Source of the DNA: Neokomagataea thailandica NBRC 106555
GTDB taxonomy: Bacteria > Pseudomonadota > Alphaproteobacteria > Acetobacterales > Acetobacteraceae
Direction: 5' to 3'
Assembly (NCBI RefSeq): GCF_001598495.1
Contig: NZ_BCZB01000007.1
Location: 45,245 to 109,244, forward strand
Length of the DNA: 64,000 nucleotides
The translations under genes and the position numbers were made by a program. Below, in pieces: positions 1-9,356 of this stretch. Each line of letters starts with the position of its first letter. Position 1 is the stretch's first letter. The notes below the pieces were generated by a model. That model searched no databases, had not been told where the DNA came from, and saw nothing but the letters and a program-made list of their open reading frames with translations.

Positions 1-1266
1 GGGAATAATATTCCTGATTGGTTGAAGCTCACGGCGGAAAACCGATTGCAGGACGCTTATGAAATGTCTGCAGCGACCAATACGTTCCCAGAAATCTGTG
101 GCCGCATTTGCCCACAAGATCGTCTGTGTGAAGGTAATTGCGTGATCAATAAGGGTTTTGAGAGTGTCACGATTGGCGCTGTTGAACGCTTTGTTACGGA
201 AAATGCCTTTGCCGAGGGGTGGGTGAAGCCGGTTAAGCCAGATCATGAGATCCAACGGAGTGTTGGGATTGTCGGGTCTGGCCCCGCAGGGTTGGCATGT
301 GCTGAGCGCCTGCGTCGTAAAGGGTATGAGGTGCATGTGTATGAGCGCCAAGACCGTGTCGGTGGTTTGCTGACCTACGGCATACCGAGCTTCAAGCTTG
401 AAAAAGATGTGGTTGAACGCCGTTGGAAGCTGTTGGAAGAGCAGGGGGTGGTCTTCCATCTGTCAACGCCGATTGGCGCAGGTACTGGTGAGATGTCTCT
501 GGCAGATTTACGGACGCGCCATCACGCCGTGTTCTTAGCAACGGGCGTGTATCGTTCGCGCGCGATTAATGTGCCCGGTTCTGAGTTGACCGGTGTGGTG
601 AATGCCATTGATTTTCTGACTGCGTCTAATCGTCGTGGCTATCATGAAGACCCCGGTAATGATGTGGCGCTGCATGCAAAAGGTCGTCGGGTTGTCGTGA
701 TCGGTGGTGGCGACACGGCGATGGATTGTGTGCGTACCTCTATCCGCCAAGGTGCGGCAGAAGTGACCTGCGTGTATCGTCGTGACCGAGCTAATATGCC
801 GGGCTCCCGCCAGGAAGTGTATAATGCTGAGGAAGAGGGGGCTCGGTTTGAGTGGCTCTCAGCTCCGGATGCGTTCTTGGGGGATGAGCAGGTTTCGGGC
901 GTACGTGTGCAGAAGATGCGTTTGGGTACACCAGATGCGACAGGCCGCCGCTCGATTGAGGCAACAGGACAACATGCCATTGTGGAAGGTGACCTTGTCA
1001 TCCGTGCTTTGGGTTTTGATCCAGAAGATTTGCCGGGACAATGGGAAGAGCCTGACTTGGCTGTGACACGCTGGGGGACGTTGAAAGTGCCGCCGCGTGG
1101 GTTTGAAACAAGTCTGCCGGGCGTTTTCGCTGGCGGTGATATTGTGCGCGGGGCGAGCTTGGTGGTGTGGGCCATTAAGGATGGGCGCGATGCGGCAGAC
1201 GCTATTCACCGTGCATTTGAAGATGGTTCCCTGATGGGGCAGGACACGCTGGAAGCGGCGGAGTGA
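1..1266 (+). CDS. gltD: Glutamate synthase small subunit GltD (5' end outside window)
   Basis: Small subunit of NADPH-dependent glutamate synthase (GOGAT). It takes electrons from NADPH through FAD and passes them to GltB, which makes glutamate from 2-oxoglutarate and glutamine. The reading frame is open from base 1 with no convincing start, so the first few dozen codons lie outside the window. The visible part begins with the cysteine cluster CGRICPQDRLCEGNC that binds the 4Fe-4S clusters. An FAD-binding GSGPAGLACAERL follows, then the NADPH-binding VVVIGGGDTAMD and a C-terminal FAD segment (GVFAGGDI). The stop at 1264-1266 lies 5 bases before the gltB ATG, so the two genes form one operon. 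Confidence 0.95.
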   Translation, partial: GNNIPDWLKLTAENRLQDAYEMSAATNTFPEICGRICPQDRLCEGNCVINKGFESVTIGAVERFVTENAFAEGWVKPVKPDHEIQRSVGIVGSGPAGLACAERLRRKGYEVHVYERQDRVGGLLTYGIPSFKLEKDVVERRWKLLEEQGVVFHLSTPIGAGTGEMSLADLRTRHHAVFLATGVYRSRAINVPGSELTGVVNAIDFLTASNRRGYHEDPGNDVALHAKGRRVVVIGGGDTAMDCVRTSIRQGAAEVTCVYRRDRANMPGSRQEVYNAEEEGARFEWLSAPDAFLGDEQVSGVRVQKMRLGTPDATGRRSIEATGQHAIVEGDLVIRALGFDPEDLPGQWEEPDLAVTRWGTLKVPPRGFETSLPGVFAGGDIVRGASLVVWAIKDGRDAADAIHRAFEDGSLMGQDTLEAAE

Positions 1267-1271
1267 ACGAT

Positions 1272-4200
1272 ATGACGCATTCTACTTCAGAAAATTTCAC
1301 CGCAGAATACGCCGCCAATGTGAAGCGCTTGGAAGGGCTTTATGACCCGTCACAAGAGCGCGATTCTTGTGGTGTTGGTCTTGTCGCTGCTCTAGATGGC
1401 CAGCCTTCACGCGCCGTTGTGAAAGCCGGGATCGAGGCGCTGGGCAATATCTGGCACCGTGGCGCGGTGGATGCTGATGGTAAGACCGGCGATGGTGCGG
1501 GTATTCACGTTGAAGTGCCGCAAGATTTCTTTGCCGATGCTGTGCAGAGCAGCGCGCAGGATGACACGATTGATGGCCGCATTGCGGTTGGGATGATCTT
1601 CCTGCCGAAGACGGATCTGGGCGCGCAGGAGCGCGGGCGCCAGATTGTTGAGACCGAGGTTCTGAACTTCGGTTACGGCATTTATGGCTGGCGTCAGGTG
1701 CCGATCGATGCCTCTTGCATTGGTGAAAAAGCAAACCAGACGCGCCCGGAAATTGAACAAATCATGATCCGCAACGCTCTGGGGAGCGATGAAGAGACGT
1801 TTGAGCGCGATCTATATGTAATCCGCCGCCGGATTGAACGCCGTGCGACGCAGGATCATGTGGATCTGTATGTCTGCTCACTGTCATGCCGTTCTTTGAT
1901 TTATAAGGGCATGTTCTTGGCAGAAAACCTGACGGATTTTTATCCAGATTTGCTGGATGAGCGTTTCGTCTCCCGCTTTGCCATTTACCATCAGCGTTAT
2001 TCGACCAATACGTTCCCAACGTGGAAGTTGGCGCAGCCTTTCCGCAAGGTGGCGCATAATGGTGAGATCAACACCATTTCGGGTAATACTAACTGGATGC
2101 GTTCGCATGAGACGCGTTTGTCGCACCCGAATTTGAACCCGTATTTGGATGATTTGAAGCCGGTCATTCAGGCGTCGGGTTCTGACACGGCGGCATTGGA
2201 TAATGTCTTTGAATTACTGACCTTCTCTGGGCGTGATGCGCCTATGGCGAAGACATTATTGGTGCCCGCCTCTGCTGGTGCAGATTCCGCGATGTCTGAA
2301 AAGGCACGGGCGATGTTCCGCTATTGTAATGCGGTGATGGAGCCGTGGGATGGCCCGGCTGCGTTATGTGCCACAGATGGACGCTGGATTGTTGCTGGGT
2401 TGGATCGTGCGGGTTTGCGTCCGCTGCGTTATTCTATCACGACAGATAATCTGCTGATCGTAGGTTCCGAAACGGGCATGGTGCGGGTGCCAGAATCCCG
2501 TGTTCAGCGCCGTGGGCGACTTGGCCCAGGGGAGACTTTGGCGCTCGATCTGCAAGAAGCGCGGCTGTATCAGCCGAGTGATGTTCTGGAAATGCTGGCA
2601 GATCGTCAGGATTATAGTGAATGGACGCAGCGCATCACGGATATCGCGCCTGTGGTGCGAGATGCGGTGGAGCCTGCAGGACCGGAAGGGGAGGCGCTAC
2701 GGCGTTTGCAGGTTTCTGTCAGCCTGACGCATGAAGAGCTGGAAACGATTTTGCACCCCATGGTGGAGACCGCGGCAGAGGCGCTGGGCTCTATGGGGGA
2801 CGATACGCCGTTGCAAGTTTTGTCCAAGACGCAGCGTGGTTTGTCCAATTATTTCCGCCAAGGTTTTAGTCAGGTCACCAATCCCCCGATTGATTCCCTG
2901 CGTGAAACACGGGTGATGAGCTTGATCACACGTTTGGGTAATTTGGGTAATGTTTTGGACCAATCGGCTGAGCAGTGTGATTTGCTGCAATTGCCGAGCC
3001 CGGTTTTGACCATTGGTGAGTTTGACGCGCTCCGCCGGGTGTGCGGTGAAAATGCGGCGGTAATTGATTGCACGTTCTCTGCTGCGGATGGAGAAGAAGG
3101 GCTGCGTGCGGCCATTGCATCTATCCGTGCGCAAGCGGAAGAGCATGTGCGTTGTGGTTGTTCTCACCTGTTTCTGACGGATGAGAATGTCAGCGCAGAA
3201 CGTGCAGGTATTCCGATGGTGCTGGCAACGGCGGCTGTGCATGTGCATTTGGTGCGGACATCGCTGCGGACCTTTACCTCTCTAAACGTACGGAGTTCAG
3301 GCGCGATTGATGTGCATGCCATTGCAGTGACCATCGGGGTTGGTGCAACGACGGTGAACCCGTCTTTGGCACAGCATTGTATTGCGGACCGCCTGCGTCG
3401 TGGCTTGTTCGGTACGTTGACCATTCGGGAGGCGATGGAGCGTTACCGTAAGGCCGTGGACAAGGGTCTTTTGAAGATCATGTCCAAGTTTGGGATTTCG
3501 ATTATTTCGGCTTATCGTGGCGGGTATAATTTTGAGGCCATTGGCTTGTCTCGTGCGCTGGTGGCGGAGTTTTTCCCCGGTATGCCGTCTCGTATTTCGG
3601 GTATTGGCCTGCCCGGTATCGCGCGGAATATCCTGAAGGCGCATAAGCAGGCGTGGGACCAGAAGGTTGAGGCGTTGCCCATTGGCGGGCGTTATAAGCT
3701 GCGCCGCAAGGGCGAAACGCACGCATTCTCCGGCCAGTTGGTGCATATGCTGCAATCGGCTGTGACGGCGAATAGCTTCACGCTGTATAAGCGTTATGCA
3801 GAAGGCGTGCGCCAGACTGCGCCAGTGGCGCTGCGTGATTTGCTGGACTTCAAGCCAGCACATGCACCTATCCCCATTGATGATGTTGAAAGCATCACGC
3901 AGATCCGCCGTCGTTTGGTTGCTCCCGGTATCTCGCTTGGTGCTTTGAGCCCAGAAGCGCATGAGACATTGGCCATTGCGATGAACCGCATCGGTGCGAA
4001 GTCGGATTCCGGTGAAGGTGGTGAAGATCCGATCCGTGCGACGCCGCGCCCGAATGGGGACAACGCGTCTTCTGCGATTAAGCAGGTGGCATCTGGGCGT
4101 TTTGGTGTCACAGCGCAGTATTTGAATGACTGCCGTGAAATCGAAATCAAGATGGCGCAGGGTGCAAAGCCGGGTGAAGGCGGGCAGTTGCCGGGCTTTA

Positions 4201-5798
4201 AGGTCACGGAACTGATCGGTCGTCTGCGCCATGCAACGCCGGGTGTGACGCTGATTTCACCGCCGCCGCATCATGATATTTACTCCATCGAAGATCTTGC
4301 ACAGCTTATTTATGATCTGAAGCAAGTGAACCCGACGGCGACGGTTACGGTGAAGCTGGTAGCGCGTACGGGTATTGGTACGATTGCAGCGGGTGTGGCC
4401 AAGGCGAATGCTGATGCTATTTTGATTTCCGGTCATTCAGGCGGGACGGGTGCGAGCCCTCAATCCTCCATCCATTATGCGGGTTTGCCGTGGGAAATGG
4501 GGTTGAGTGAAGCGCATCAGGTGCTGATGCTGAACCGTTTGCGTCACCGTTTGGTGCTTCGTACTGATGGTGGCATCAAGACGGGCCGTGACGTGGTGAT
4601 GGCGGCGATGCTGGGTGCTGAAGAGTTTGGTATCGGCACGGCAGCGTTGGTGGCGATGGGCTGCATCATGGTGCGCCAGTGCCACTCCAACACGTGCCCA
4701 GTGGGTGTGTGCGTGCAGGATGAGCGTCTGCGTGAGAAGTTTGATGGTTCACCGGAGAAGGTAATCAATCTCTTCACGCTGATCGCGGAAGATGTGCGTC
4801 ATATTCTGGCTGATTTGGGTGTCCGTTCATTGAAGGATGTGATCGGCCGTACGGATCTGTTGCGTCAGGTTTCACGTGGTGCGGATTATCTGGATGATTT
4901 GGATCTGAACTCTTTGCTCGTTCAGGCGGATCCGGGTGAGCATGCGCGTTATTGCACCCGTGAAGGGCGCAATGAAGTGCCGGACACGTTGGATGCAGAC
5001 ATCATGGCCGATGCGCGTCCGCTTTTCTCACGTCGTGAGAAGCTGCATTTGCATTATACAGTGCAGAATACGCACCGCGCGATTGGTACCCGTGTTTCGG
5101 GTGAGATTACGCGCCAGTTCGGTATGCATACGCTGCCAGAAGGGCATTTGACGCTGTCTCTACGTGGTTCTGCCGGTCAGTCCCTTGGGGCGTTCGCTGT
5201 GCAGGGCTTGAAGCTGGACGTTGAGGGTGATGCGAACGATTACGTTGGCAAGGGCCTGTCTGGTGCGACGATTGTGGTGCGTAAGCCGCCATCAGCGCCG
5301 TGGCGTTCGGAAGAAAACTCGATCATTGGTAATACCGTTTTGTACGGTGCGACGAGTGGTAAGCTTTTTGCCGCCGGGCAAGCGGGTGAGCGTTTTGCTG
5401 TGCGTAACTCCGGTGCGATCACGGTGGTTGAAGGTTGTGGCTCCAATGGTTGTGAGTACATGACGGGTGGTACCGTGGTGATCTTGGGTGAAACGGGCGA
5501 CAATTTTGGCGCAGGCTTCACTGGCGGTATGGCGTATGTTCTGGATCGCGCGGGGCGTTTTGAAGCGCAGGTGAATGCAGATACGGTGATGTTGAACCGT
5601 GTTGCGCCGGGTAGCCGCTGGGATCAGGAACTGCGTGCCTTGGTTGAGGCGCATGTTCAAGAAACAGGCAGCACCTATGCGGAAGATCTTCTGCACTGCT
5701 GGGAGCAAACGCTGGAGCAGTTCTGGCATGTTGTGCCGCGTGACTACGCTAAGGTGATTGGTTACGTGCAGGAGGATTTGTCGAAGCTCTCAGCTTAG
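1272..5798 (+). CDS. gltB: Glutamate synthase large subunit GltB
   Basis: Large subunit of glutamate synthase, about 1508 residues, the usual length. Its N-terminal class II amidotransferase domain becomes active after propeptide cleavage before the cysteine in RDSCGVGL (about residue 33). The central and FMN-binding synthase domains follow (GEGGEDPIR, SGHSGGTGASP). The cysteines of the 3Fe-4S cluster are in CIMVRQCHSNTCPVG, and the C-terminal glycine-rich beta-helix domain is present. I chose ATG 1272 because GGAG at 1260-1263 sits 8 bases ahead. A GTG at 1263 overlapping the gltD stop is the alternative. It forms the enzyme with GltD in the cytoplasm, as part of GS-GOGAT ammonium assimilation. 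Confidence 0.96.
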   Translation: MTHSTSENFTAEYAANVKRLEGLYDPSQERDSCGVGLVAALDGQPSRAVVKAGIEALGNIWHRGAVDADGKTGDGAGIHVEVPQDFFADAVQSSAQDDTIDGRIAVGMIFLPKTDLGAQERGRQIVETEVLNFGYGIYGWRQVPIDASCIGEKANQTRPEIEQIMIRNALGSDEETFERDLYVIRRRIERRATQDHVDLYVCSLSCRSLIYKGMFLAENLTDFYPDLLDERFVSRFAIYHQRYSTNTFPTWKLAQPFRKVAHNGEINTISGNTNWMRSHETRLSHPNLNPYLDDLKPVIQASGSDTAALDNVFELLTFSGRDAPMAKTLLVPASAGADSAMSEKARAMFRYCNAVMEPWDGPAALCATDGRWIVAGLDRAGLRPLRYSITTDNLLIVGSETGMVRVPESRVQRRGRLGPGETLALDLQEARLYQPSDVLEMLADRQDYSEWTQRITDIAPVVRDAVEPAGPEGEALRRLQVSVSLTHEELETILHPMVETAAEALGSMGDDTPLQVLSKTQRGLSNYFRQGFSQVTNPPIDSLRETRVMSLITRLGNLGNVLDQSAEQCDLLQLPSPVLTIGEFDALRRVCGENAAVIDCTFSAADGEEGLRAAIASIRAQAEEHVRCGCSHLFLTDENVSAERAGIPMVLATAAVHVHLVRTSLRTFTSLNVRSSGAIDVHAIAVTIGVGATTVNPSLAQHCIADRLRRGLFGTLTIREAMERYRKAVDKGLLKIMSKFGISIISAYRGGYNFEAIGLSRALVAEFFPGMPSRISGIGLPGIARNILKAHKQAWDQKVEALPIGGRYKLRRKGETHAFSGQLVHMLQSAVTANSFTLYKRYAEGVRQTAPVALRDLLDFKPAHAPIPIDDVESITQIRRRLVAPGISLGALSPEAHETLAIAMNRIGAKSDSGEGGEDPIRATPRPNGDNASSAIKQVASGRFGVTAQYLNDCREIEIKMAQGAKPGEGGQLPGFKVTELIGRLRHATPGVTLISPPPHHDIYSIEDLAQLIYDLKQVNPTATVTVKLVARTGIGTIAAGVAKANADAILISGHSGGTGASPQSSIHYAGLPWEMGLSEAHQVLMLNRLRHRLVLRTDGGIKTGRDVVMAAMLGAEEFGIGTAALVAMGCIMVRQCHSNTCPVGVCVQDERLREKFDGSPEKVINLFTLIAEDVRHILADLGVRSLKDVIGRTDLLRQVSRGADYLDDLDLNSLLVQADPGEHARYCTREGRNEVPDTLDADIMADARPLFSRREKLHLHYTVQNTHRAIGTRVSGEITRQFGMHTLPEGHLTLSLRGSAGQSLGAFAVQGLKLDVEGDANDYVGKGLSGATIVVRKPPSAPWRSEENSIIGNTVLYGATSGKLFAAGQAGERFAVRNSGAITVVEGCGSNGCEYMTGGTVVILGETGDNFGAGFTGGMAYVLDRAGRFEAQVNADTVMLNRVAPGSRWDQELRALVEAHVQETGSTYAEDLLHCWEQTLEQFWHVVPRDYAKVIGYVQEDLSKLSA

Positions 5799-5826
5799 TT
5801 TTTGCTGCGAGCGAGAGTTTTTAGAA

Positions 5827-5870
5827 AAGCCCGTTCTTTCTGTTATTCGCAGAAGGACGGGCTTTTTTTT
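5827..5870 (+). terminator. Rho-independent terminator after gltB
   Basis: A 12-base stem (5827-5838 with 5853-5864, one G-U pair) with a 14-base loop is followed by a run of T up to 5870. It lies 28 bases after the gltB stop and closes the gltBD operon. Confidence 0.9.
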
Positions 5871-5975
5871 ATGTGCTGCTGAGAGTGTGTGGAAAGACAT
5901 GTTCACAACGTCATAGTCTCGCTGGATATCAGCAGGGACCATGAAGCTGTATTTGTTTGGAAAAGCTGTGCCGCT

Positions 5976-7316
5976 TTAAACCACCACAGAGACAAGCAAG
6001 GCAAAGAGCAGGCCGAAGACGGAGATGATTGTTTCCAGCACAGACCATGTTTTGAGTGTTTGTGGGACCGTGAGGCCAAGATACTCTTTGATTTGCCAAA
6101 AGCCTGCGTCGTTCATGGGGCCGAGCGCGACGGAGCCAGCGCCGGTGACGAGGACCATGAGTTCGGGGGAGACGCCGTGTGTATGGGCCAAAATGGGGCC
6201 CATAATGCTGGAGGCTGTTGCCATGGAAACGGTGGAAGAACCACAGGCTACACGCACAATGACGGCGAGGAGCCAGCCGAGTAGCAGCATGGGCATGTGA
6301 ATGCTCAGTGCAGCGTCTGTAATGGCTTTAGAAGCGCCGCTGTCAATCAGTTCTCGGCCGAATCCGCCACCTGCGCCAACCAGCAGCATGATGAGGGCAG
6401 TGGGAGCCAAGCATTCATTCGTGAAGCGTAAGATGGTTTCACGGGAGAAGCCACGGGCGAGGCCGAGCACGTAAAATGAGAGGATGGTGGCAACGGCAAG
6501 GGCGATGTCTGTATTGCCGAAGAAATGGAGCGCTTGGTTGATGCCGCTATGGGGCGTGCTGATGCTATCTGCGGAGGAGCCGAGGAACATCAGTACGACG
6601 GGCAATAAGATCGTAATGACCGTTGCGCTGAAGCTGGGCAGGTTTTCTGGGGGAGTGGTTTTCAGGAATTGTGCAGCGAGTGGGTTATGCTCGGTGAGGG
6701 GGACGTGTTTGGCGGCAAAGCGCCCAAAAAGTGGCCCTGCGATAATGGCAATGGGGGTGCCAATGAGAATACCGAAGAAGATCGTCCGCCCGATATTGGC
6801 ATGATAAGCCGATAGAGCCAGCAAAGTGGCGGGATGTGGCGGTATCAAGGCATGGGTGACGGAGAGGGCAGCCCCCATGGGTAAGGCCACTTGTAGAAGA
6901 GGTGTTTTGGTGCGCTCTGCCAGAACGAAGGCGAGCGGGATCAGCAATACAAACCCGATTTCGAAGAAAACTGGAAGACCGACGAGTAGGCCGATGACCA
7001 TCATGGCCCAGTCCACGCGTTTGCGGCCGGCGAGGTCAGAGACTGTGAGGGCAATGCGATCAGCGCCGCCGGACTCTGTCAACATTTTCCCTAGCATGGT
7101 GCCAAGTGCAATGACCGTGCCGACATGACCCAACACATGGCCTGCACCATTCTCAAACGACGCGACGACGTGATCTGCCGGCATCCCTGCGATGAGTGCG
7201 AGAATAATGGAAACAGAAAAGAGCGTGATGAACGGGTTCAGCCGCAACCGGGCGATGAGGACAATCAAGGCGAGGATGGAGCCTACGACGAGGCACAGCG
7301 CAAAGGGGATACTCAT
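5976..7316 (-). CDS. gntP: GntP-family gluconate:H+ symporter
   Basis: Inner-membrane permease of the GntP family, which imports gluconate or related sugar acids with protons. It is about 446 residues, the family length, with roughly a dozen hydrophobic segments. Family-typical stretches include LPVFFEIGFVLLIPLAF, SVTHALIPPHPATL and VACGSSTVSMATASSI. I chose ATG 7316 because AGGA lies about 9 bases upstream; a GTG two codons earlier is possible. It converges on gltB and stands alone, with no kinase or regulator beside it. Gluconate uptake suits an acetic acid bacterium that oxidises glucose in the periplasm, but the exact substrate is inferred. Confidence 0.9.
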   Translation of the reverse strand: MSIPFALCLVVGSILALIVLIARLRLNPFITLFSVSIILALIAGMPADHVVASFENGAGHVLGHVGTVIALGTMLGKMLTESGGADRIALTVSDLAGRKRVDWAMMVIGLLVGLPVFFEIGFVLLIPLAFVLAERTKTPLLQVALPMGAALSVTHALIPPHPATLLALSAYHANIGRTIFFGILIGTPIAIIAGPLFGRFAAKHVPLTEHNPLAAQFLKTTPPENLPSFSATVITILLPVVLMFLGSSADSISTPHSGINQALHFFGNTDIALAVATILSFYVLGLARGFSRETILRFTNECLAPTALIMLLVGAGGGFGRELIDSGASKAITDAALSIHMPMLLLGWLLAVIVRVACGSSTVSMATASSIMGPILAHTHGVSPELMVLVTGAGSVALGPMNDAGFWQIKEYLGLTVPQTLKTWSVLETIISVFGLLFALLVSVVV

Positions 7317-7511
7317 GGTCACGTATCCTGAAAAGGAATGTCTTGTGAGGGCTAACGCCTTTTTAGGTCCCTCGCCAAGGGTTGTTGGGGAGAATGAAGG
7401 CGATATCCCGTAATTGTGAAAAAGATGAAGGGGGCGTCATGCTGTAGAGTGGTGGTTTATGTGCAGAGATCCGTTTGACGGTACGTGCAAGGCGTCTAAT
7501 ATCCTTTTCTT

Positions 7512-9350
7512 ATGACATACGATCTTTTTGCTCGCCCGTTTTCTGTTGCTTCTGCCGCTTCGGGGCAGGGGGTGTCTCATGCTGGGGCGGATACTCCCCC
7601 ACGATGGGATTTAAGTGATTTGTATGCATCGGTTGATGATCCTCAGATCACGTCGGATTTTGATGCTTTGGAGCGCGAGGCTCAAGCGTTTGCAGAGGCA
7701 TGGAAAGGCAAACTGGGTGAGAGCGCTGCGCGGTCTTTGGCTGATGCTTTTGCCGTTTATGAGCGTATTGAAGAAGGCTTAGGCCGTATTGGGTCGTTCG
7801 CACAGCTAGGTTTTGCGGCACATACGACAGACCCTGTGTGGGGGCGTTTTTCTCAGGGTGTGCAAGAGCGTTTGACGGATATTTCCGGGTATTTGTTGTT
7901 CTTTACGCTGGAACTGAACCGTTTGTCTGATGAGCGGGTGGAAGCGCTTGTAGCGGCACCTGAGATGGAAAAATGGCGTCCATATTTGCGGGATTTGCGC
8001 GTTTTTCGTCCGTATCAGCTCTCCGATGAGGTTGAACAGGTCCTGATGGATAAATCCGTCACGGGGCGTAATGCGTGGAATCGTCTCTTTGATGAGACAA
8101 TGGCGGAACTAACGGTGACCTTGGATGGTGCAACGCGCCCGCTGGGGGATGCGTTTAATGCTCTGACCAGCAGTGACCGGACGCGCCGGGCGCAGGCTGC
8201 GGAGCAGATTAGCCATGTTCTGGGCCAGAACTCGCGGCTGCTCACGCAGATTACCAATACATTGGCAAAAGATAAGGCCATTACGGATAAGATGCGGGGC
8301 TATCCACGCCCGACATCGTCGCGCAATCGGGCGAATATGGTGGAAGATGAGGTCGTGGATGCATTGGTGTCTGCTGTGGATGAGGCCTATCCACGTTTGT
8401 CCCATCGGTATTATGCGCTGAAGGCTAAGTGGTTGGGACTGGAGACATTGGAGCATTGGGACCGTAATGCGCCTCTGCCTGGTGTTGTGGATGCGGACCT
8501 GTCATGGCGCGAGGGCTGCGGGATTGTGCGTGATGCGTACACGCAGTTTGACCCTGAGTTGGGTGCGCTTGTGGAGCGCTTTCTGGATAAGCCGTGGATT
8601 GATGCGGCGGCGGTGCCGGAGAAATCCTCTGGCGCGTTTGCGCATCCCGTGACGCCTTCAGTACATCCCTATATTTTGATGAATTACCATGGCCGTGCGC
8701 GTGATGTGATGACGCTTGCGCATGAGCTTGGGCATGGGGTTCATCAGATTTTGGCGGGAGAGGCGCAGGGTTATCTGAATGCTTCCACACCGTTAACCTT
8801 GGCAGAAACGGCCTCCGTTTTTGGTGAGATGCTGACGTTTCAATCGCTTTTAGAGCGTGAGACGGACCCTGTGCGTCGCCGGCTGCTCTTAGCCTCAAAG
8901 GTTGAGGACATGCTGAATACGGTGGTGCGTCAGGTGGCGTTCTATCAGTTTGAGGTTAAGGTTCATGATGAGCGTGCGCGTGGAGAGCTATCGTCGGAGA
9001 AGCTTGGCGCAATATGGCGTGAGGTACAGGAACGGAGTTTAGGTCCGGCTTTTCATTTTACGCCGGATTATGATCATTACTGGTCTTACATTCCGCACTT
9101 TGTACACTCACCTTTTTATGTTTACGCGTATGCTTTCGGGGACTGCTTGGTGAATGCGCTATACGGTGTATATCGTGCGCAGCCAGATGGGTTTGCAGAG
9201 AAATATCGCACCATGCTCAAGGCGGGTGGTACGTTGCGCCATAAAGAGCTTTTGGCTCCGTTTGGGTTGGATGCGTCTCAGCCAGATTTTTGGAAAACAG
9301 GGTTGGACGTTATCTCTGGGCTGATTGATCAGCTTGAGCAGGAAGGGTGA
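7512..9350 (+). CDS. pepF: Oligoendopeptidase F (M3 family zinc peptidase)
   Basis: Cytoplasmic M3B zinc metallopeptidase that cuts short peptides. It has 612 residues, normal for the family. The zinc motif HELGH is at residues 404-408, with the third ligand expected in the downstream glutamate of LAETASVFGE. The N-terminal half is the helical PepF lobe, starting after PPRWDLSDLY. The first 25 or so residues look unstructured, so a slightly later start is possible. The ABC1-like kinase gene begins 6 bases after its stop, suggesting co-transcription, although no functional link is evident. Confidence 0.92.
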   Translation: MTYDLFARPFSVASAASGQGVSHAGADTPPRWDLSDLYASVDDPQITSDFDALEREAQAFAEAWKGKLGESAARSLADAFAVYERIEEGLGRIGSFAQLGFAAHTTDPVWGRFSQGVQERLTDISGYLLFFTLELNRLSDERVEALVAAPEMEKWRPYLRDLRVFRPYQLSDEVEQVLMDKSVTGRNAWNRLFDETMAELTVTLDGATRPLGDAFNALTSSDRTRRAQAAEQISHVLGQNSRLLTQITNTLAKDKAITDKMRGYPRPTSSRNRANMVEDEVVDALVSAVDEAYPRLSHRYYALKAKWLGLETLEHWDRNAPLPGVVDADLSWREGCGIVRDAYTQFDPELGALVERFLDKPWIDAAAVPEKSSGAFAHPVTPSVHPYILMNYHGRARDVMTLAHELGHGVHQILAGEAQGYLNASTPLTLAETASVFGEMLTFQSLLERETDPVRRRLLLASKVEDMLNTVVRQVAFYQFEVKVHDERARGELSSEKLGAIWREVQERSLGPAFHFTPDYDHYWSYIPHFVHSPFYVYAYAFGDCLVNALYGVYRAQPDGFAEKYRTMLKAGGTLRHKELLAPFGLDASQPDFWKTGLDVISGLIDQLEQEG

Positions 9351-9356
9351 TCTCTC

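Noticed and set aside
3297..4232. 311-codon open frame antisense to gltB, and other long antisense frames such as 642-1175 and 2697-3248
   Set aside because: They lie wholly inside strongly supported genes, have no family resemblance and have Arg/His/Gln-rich shadow composition.
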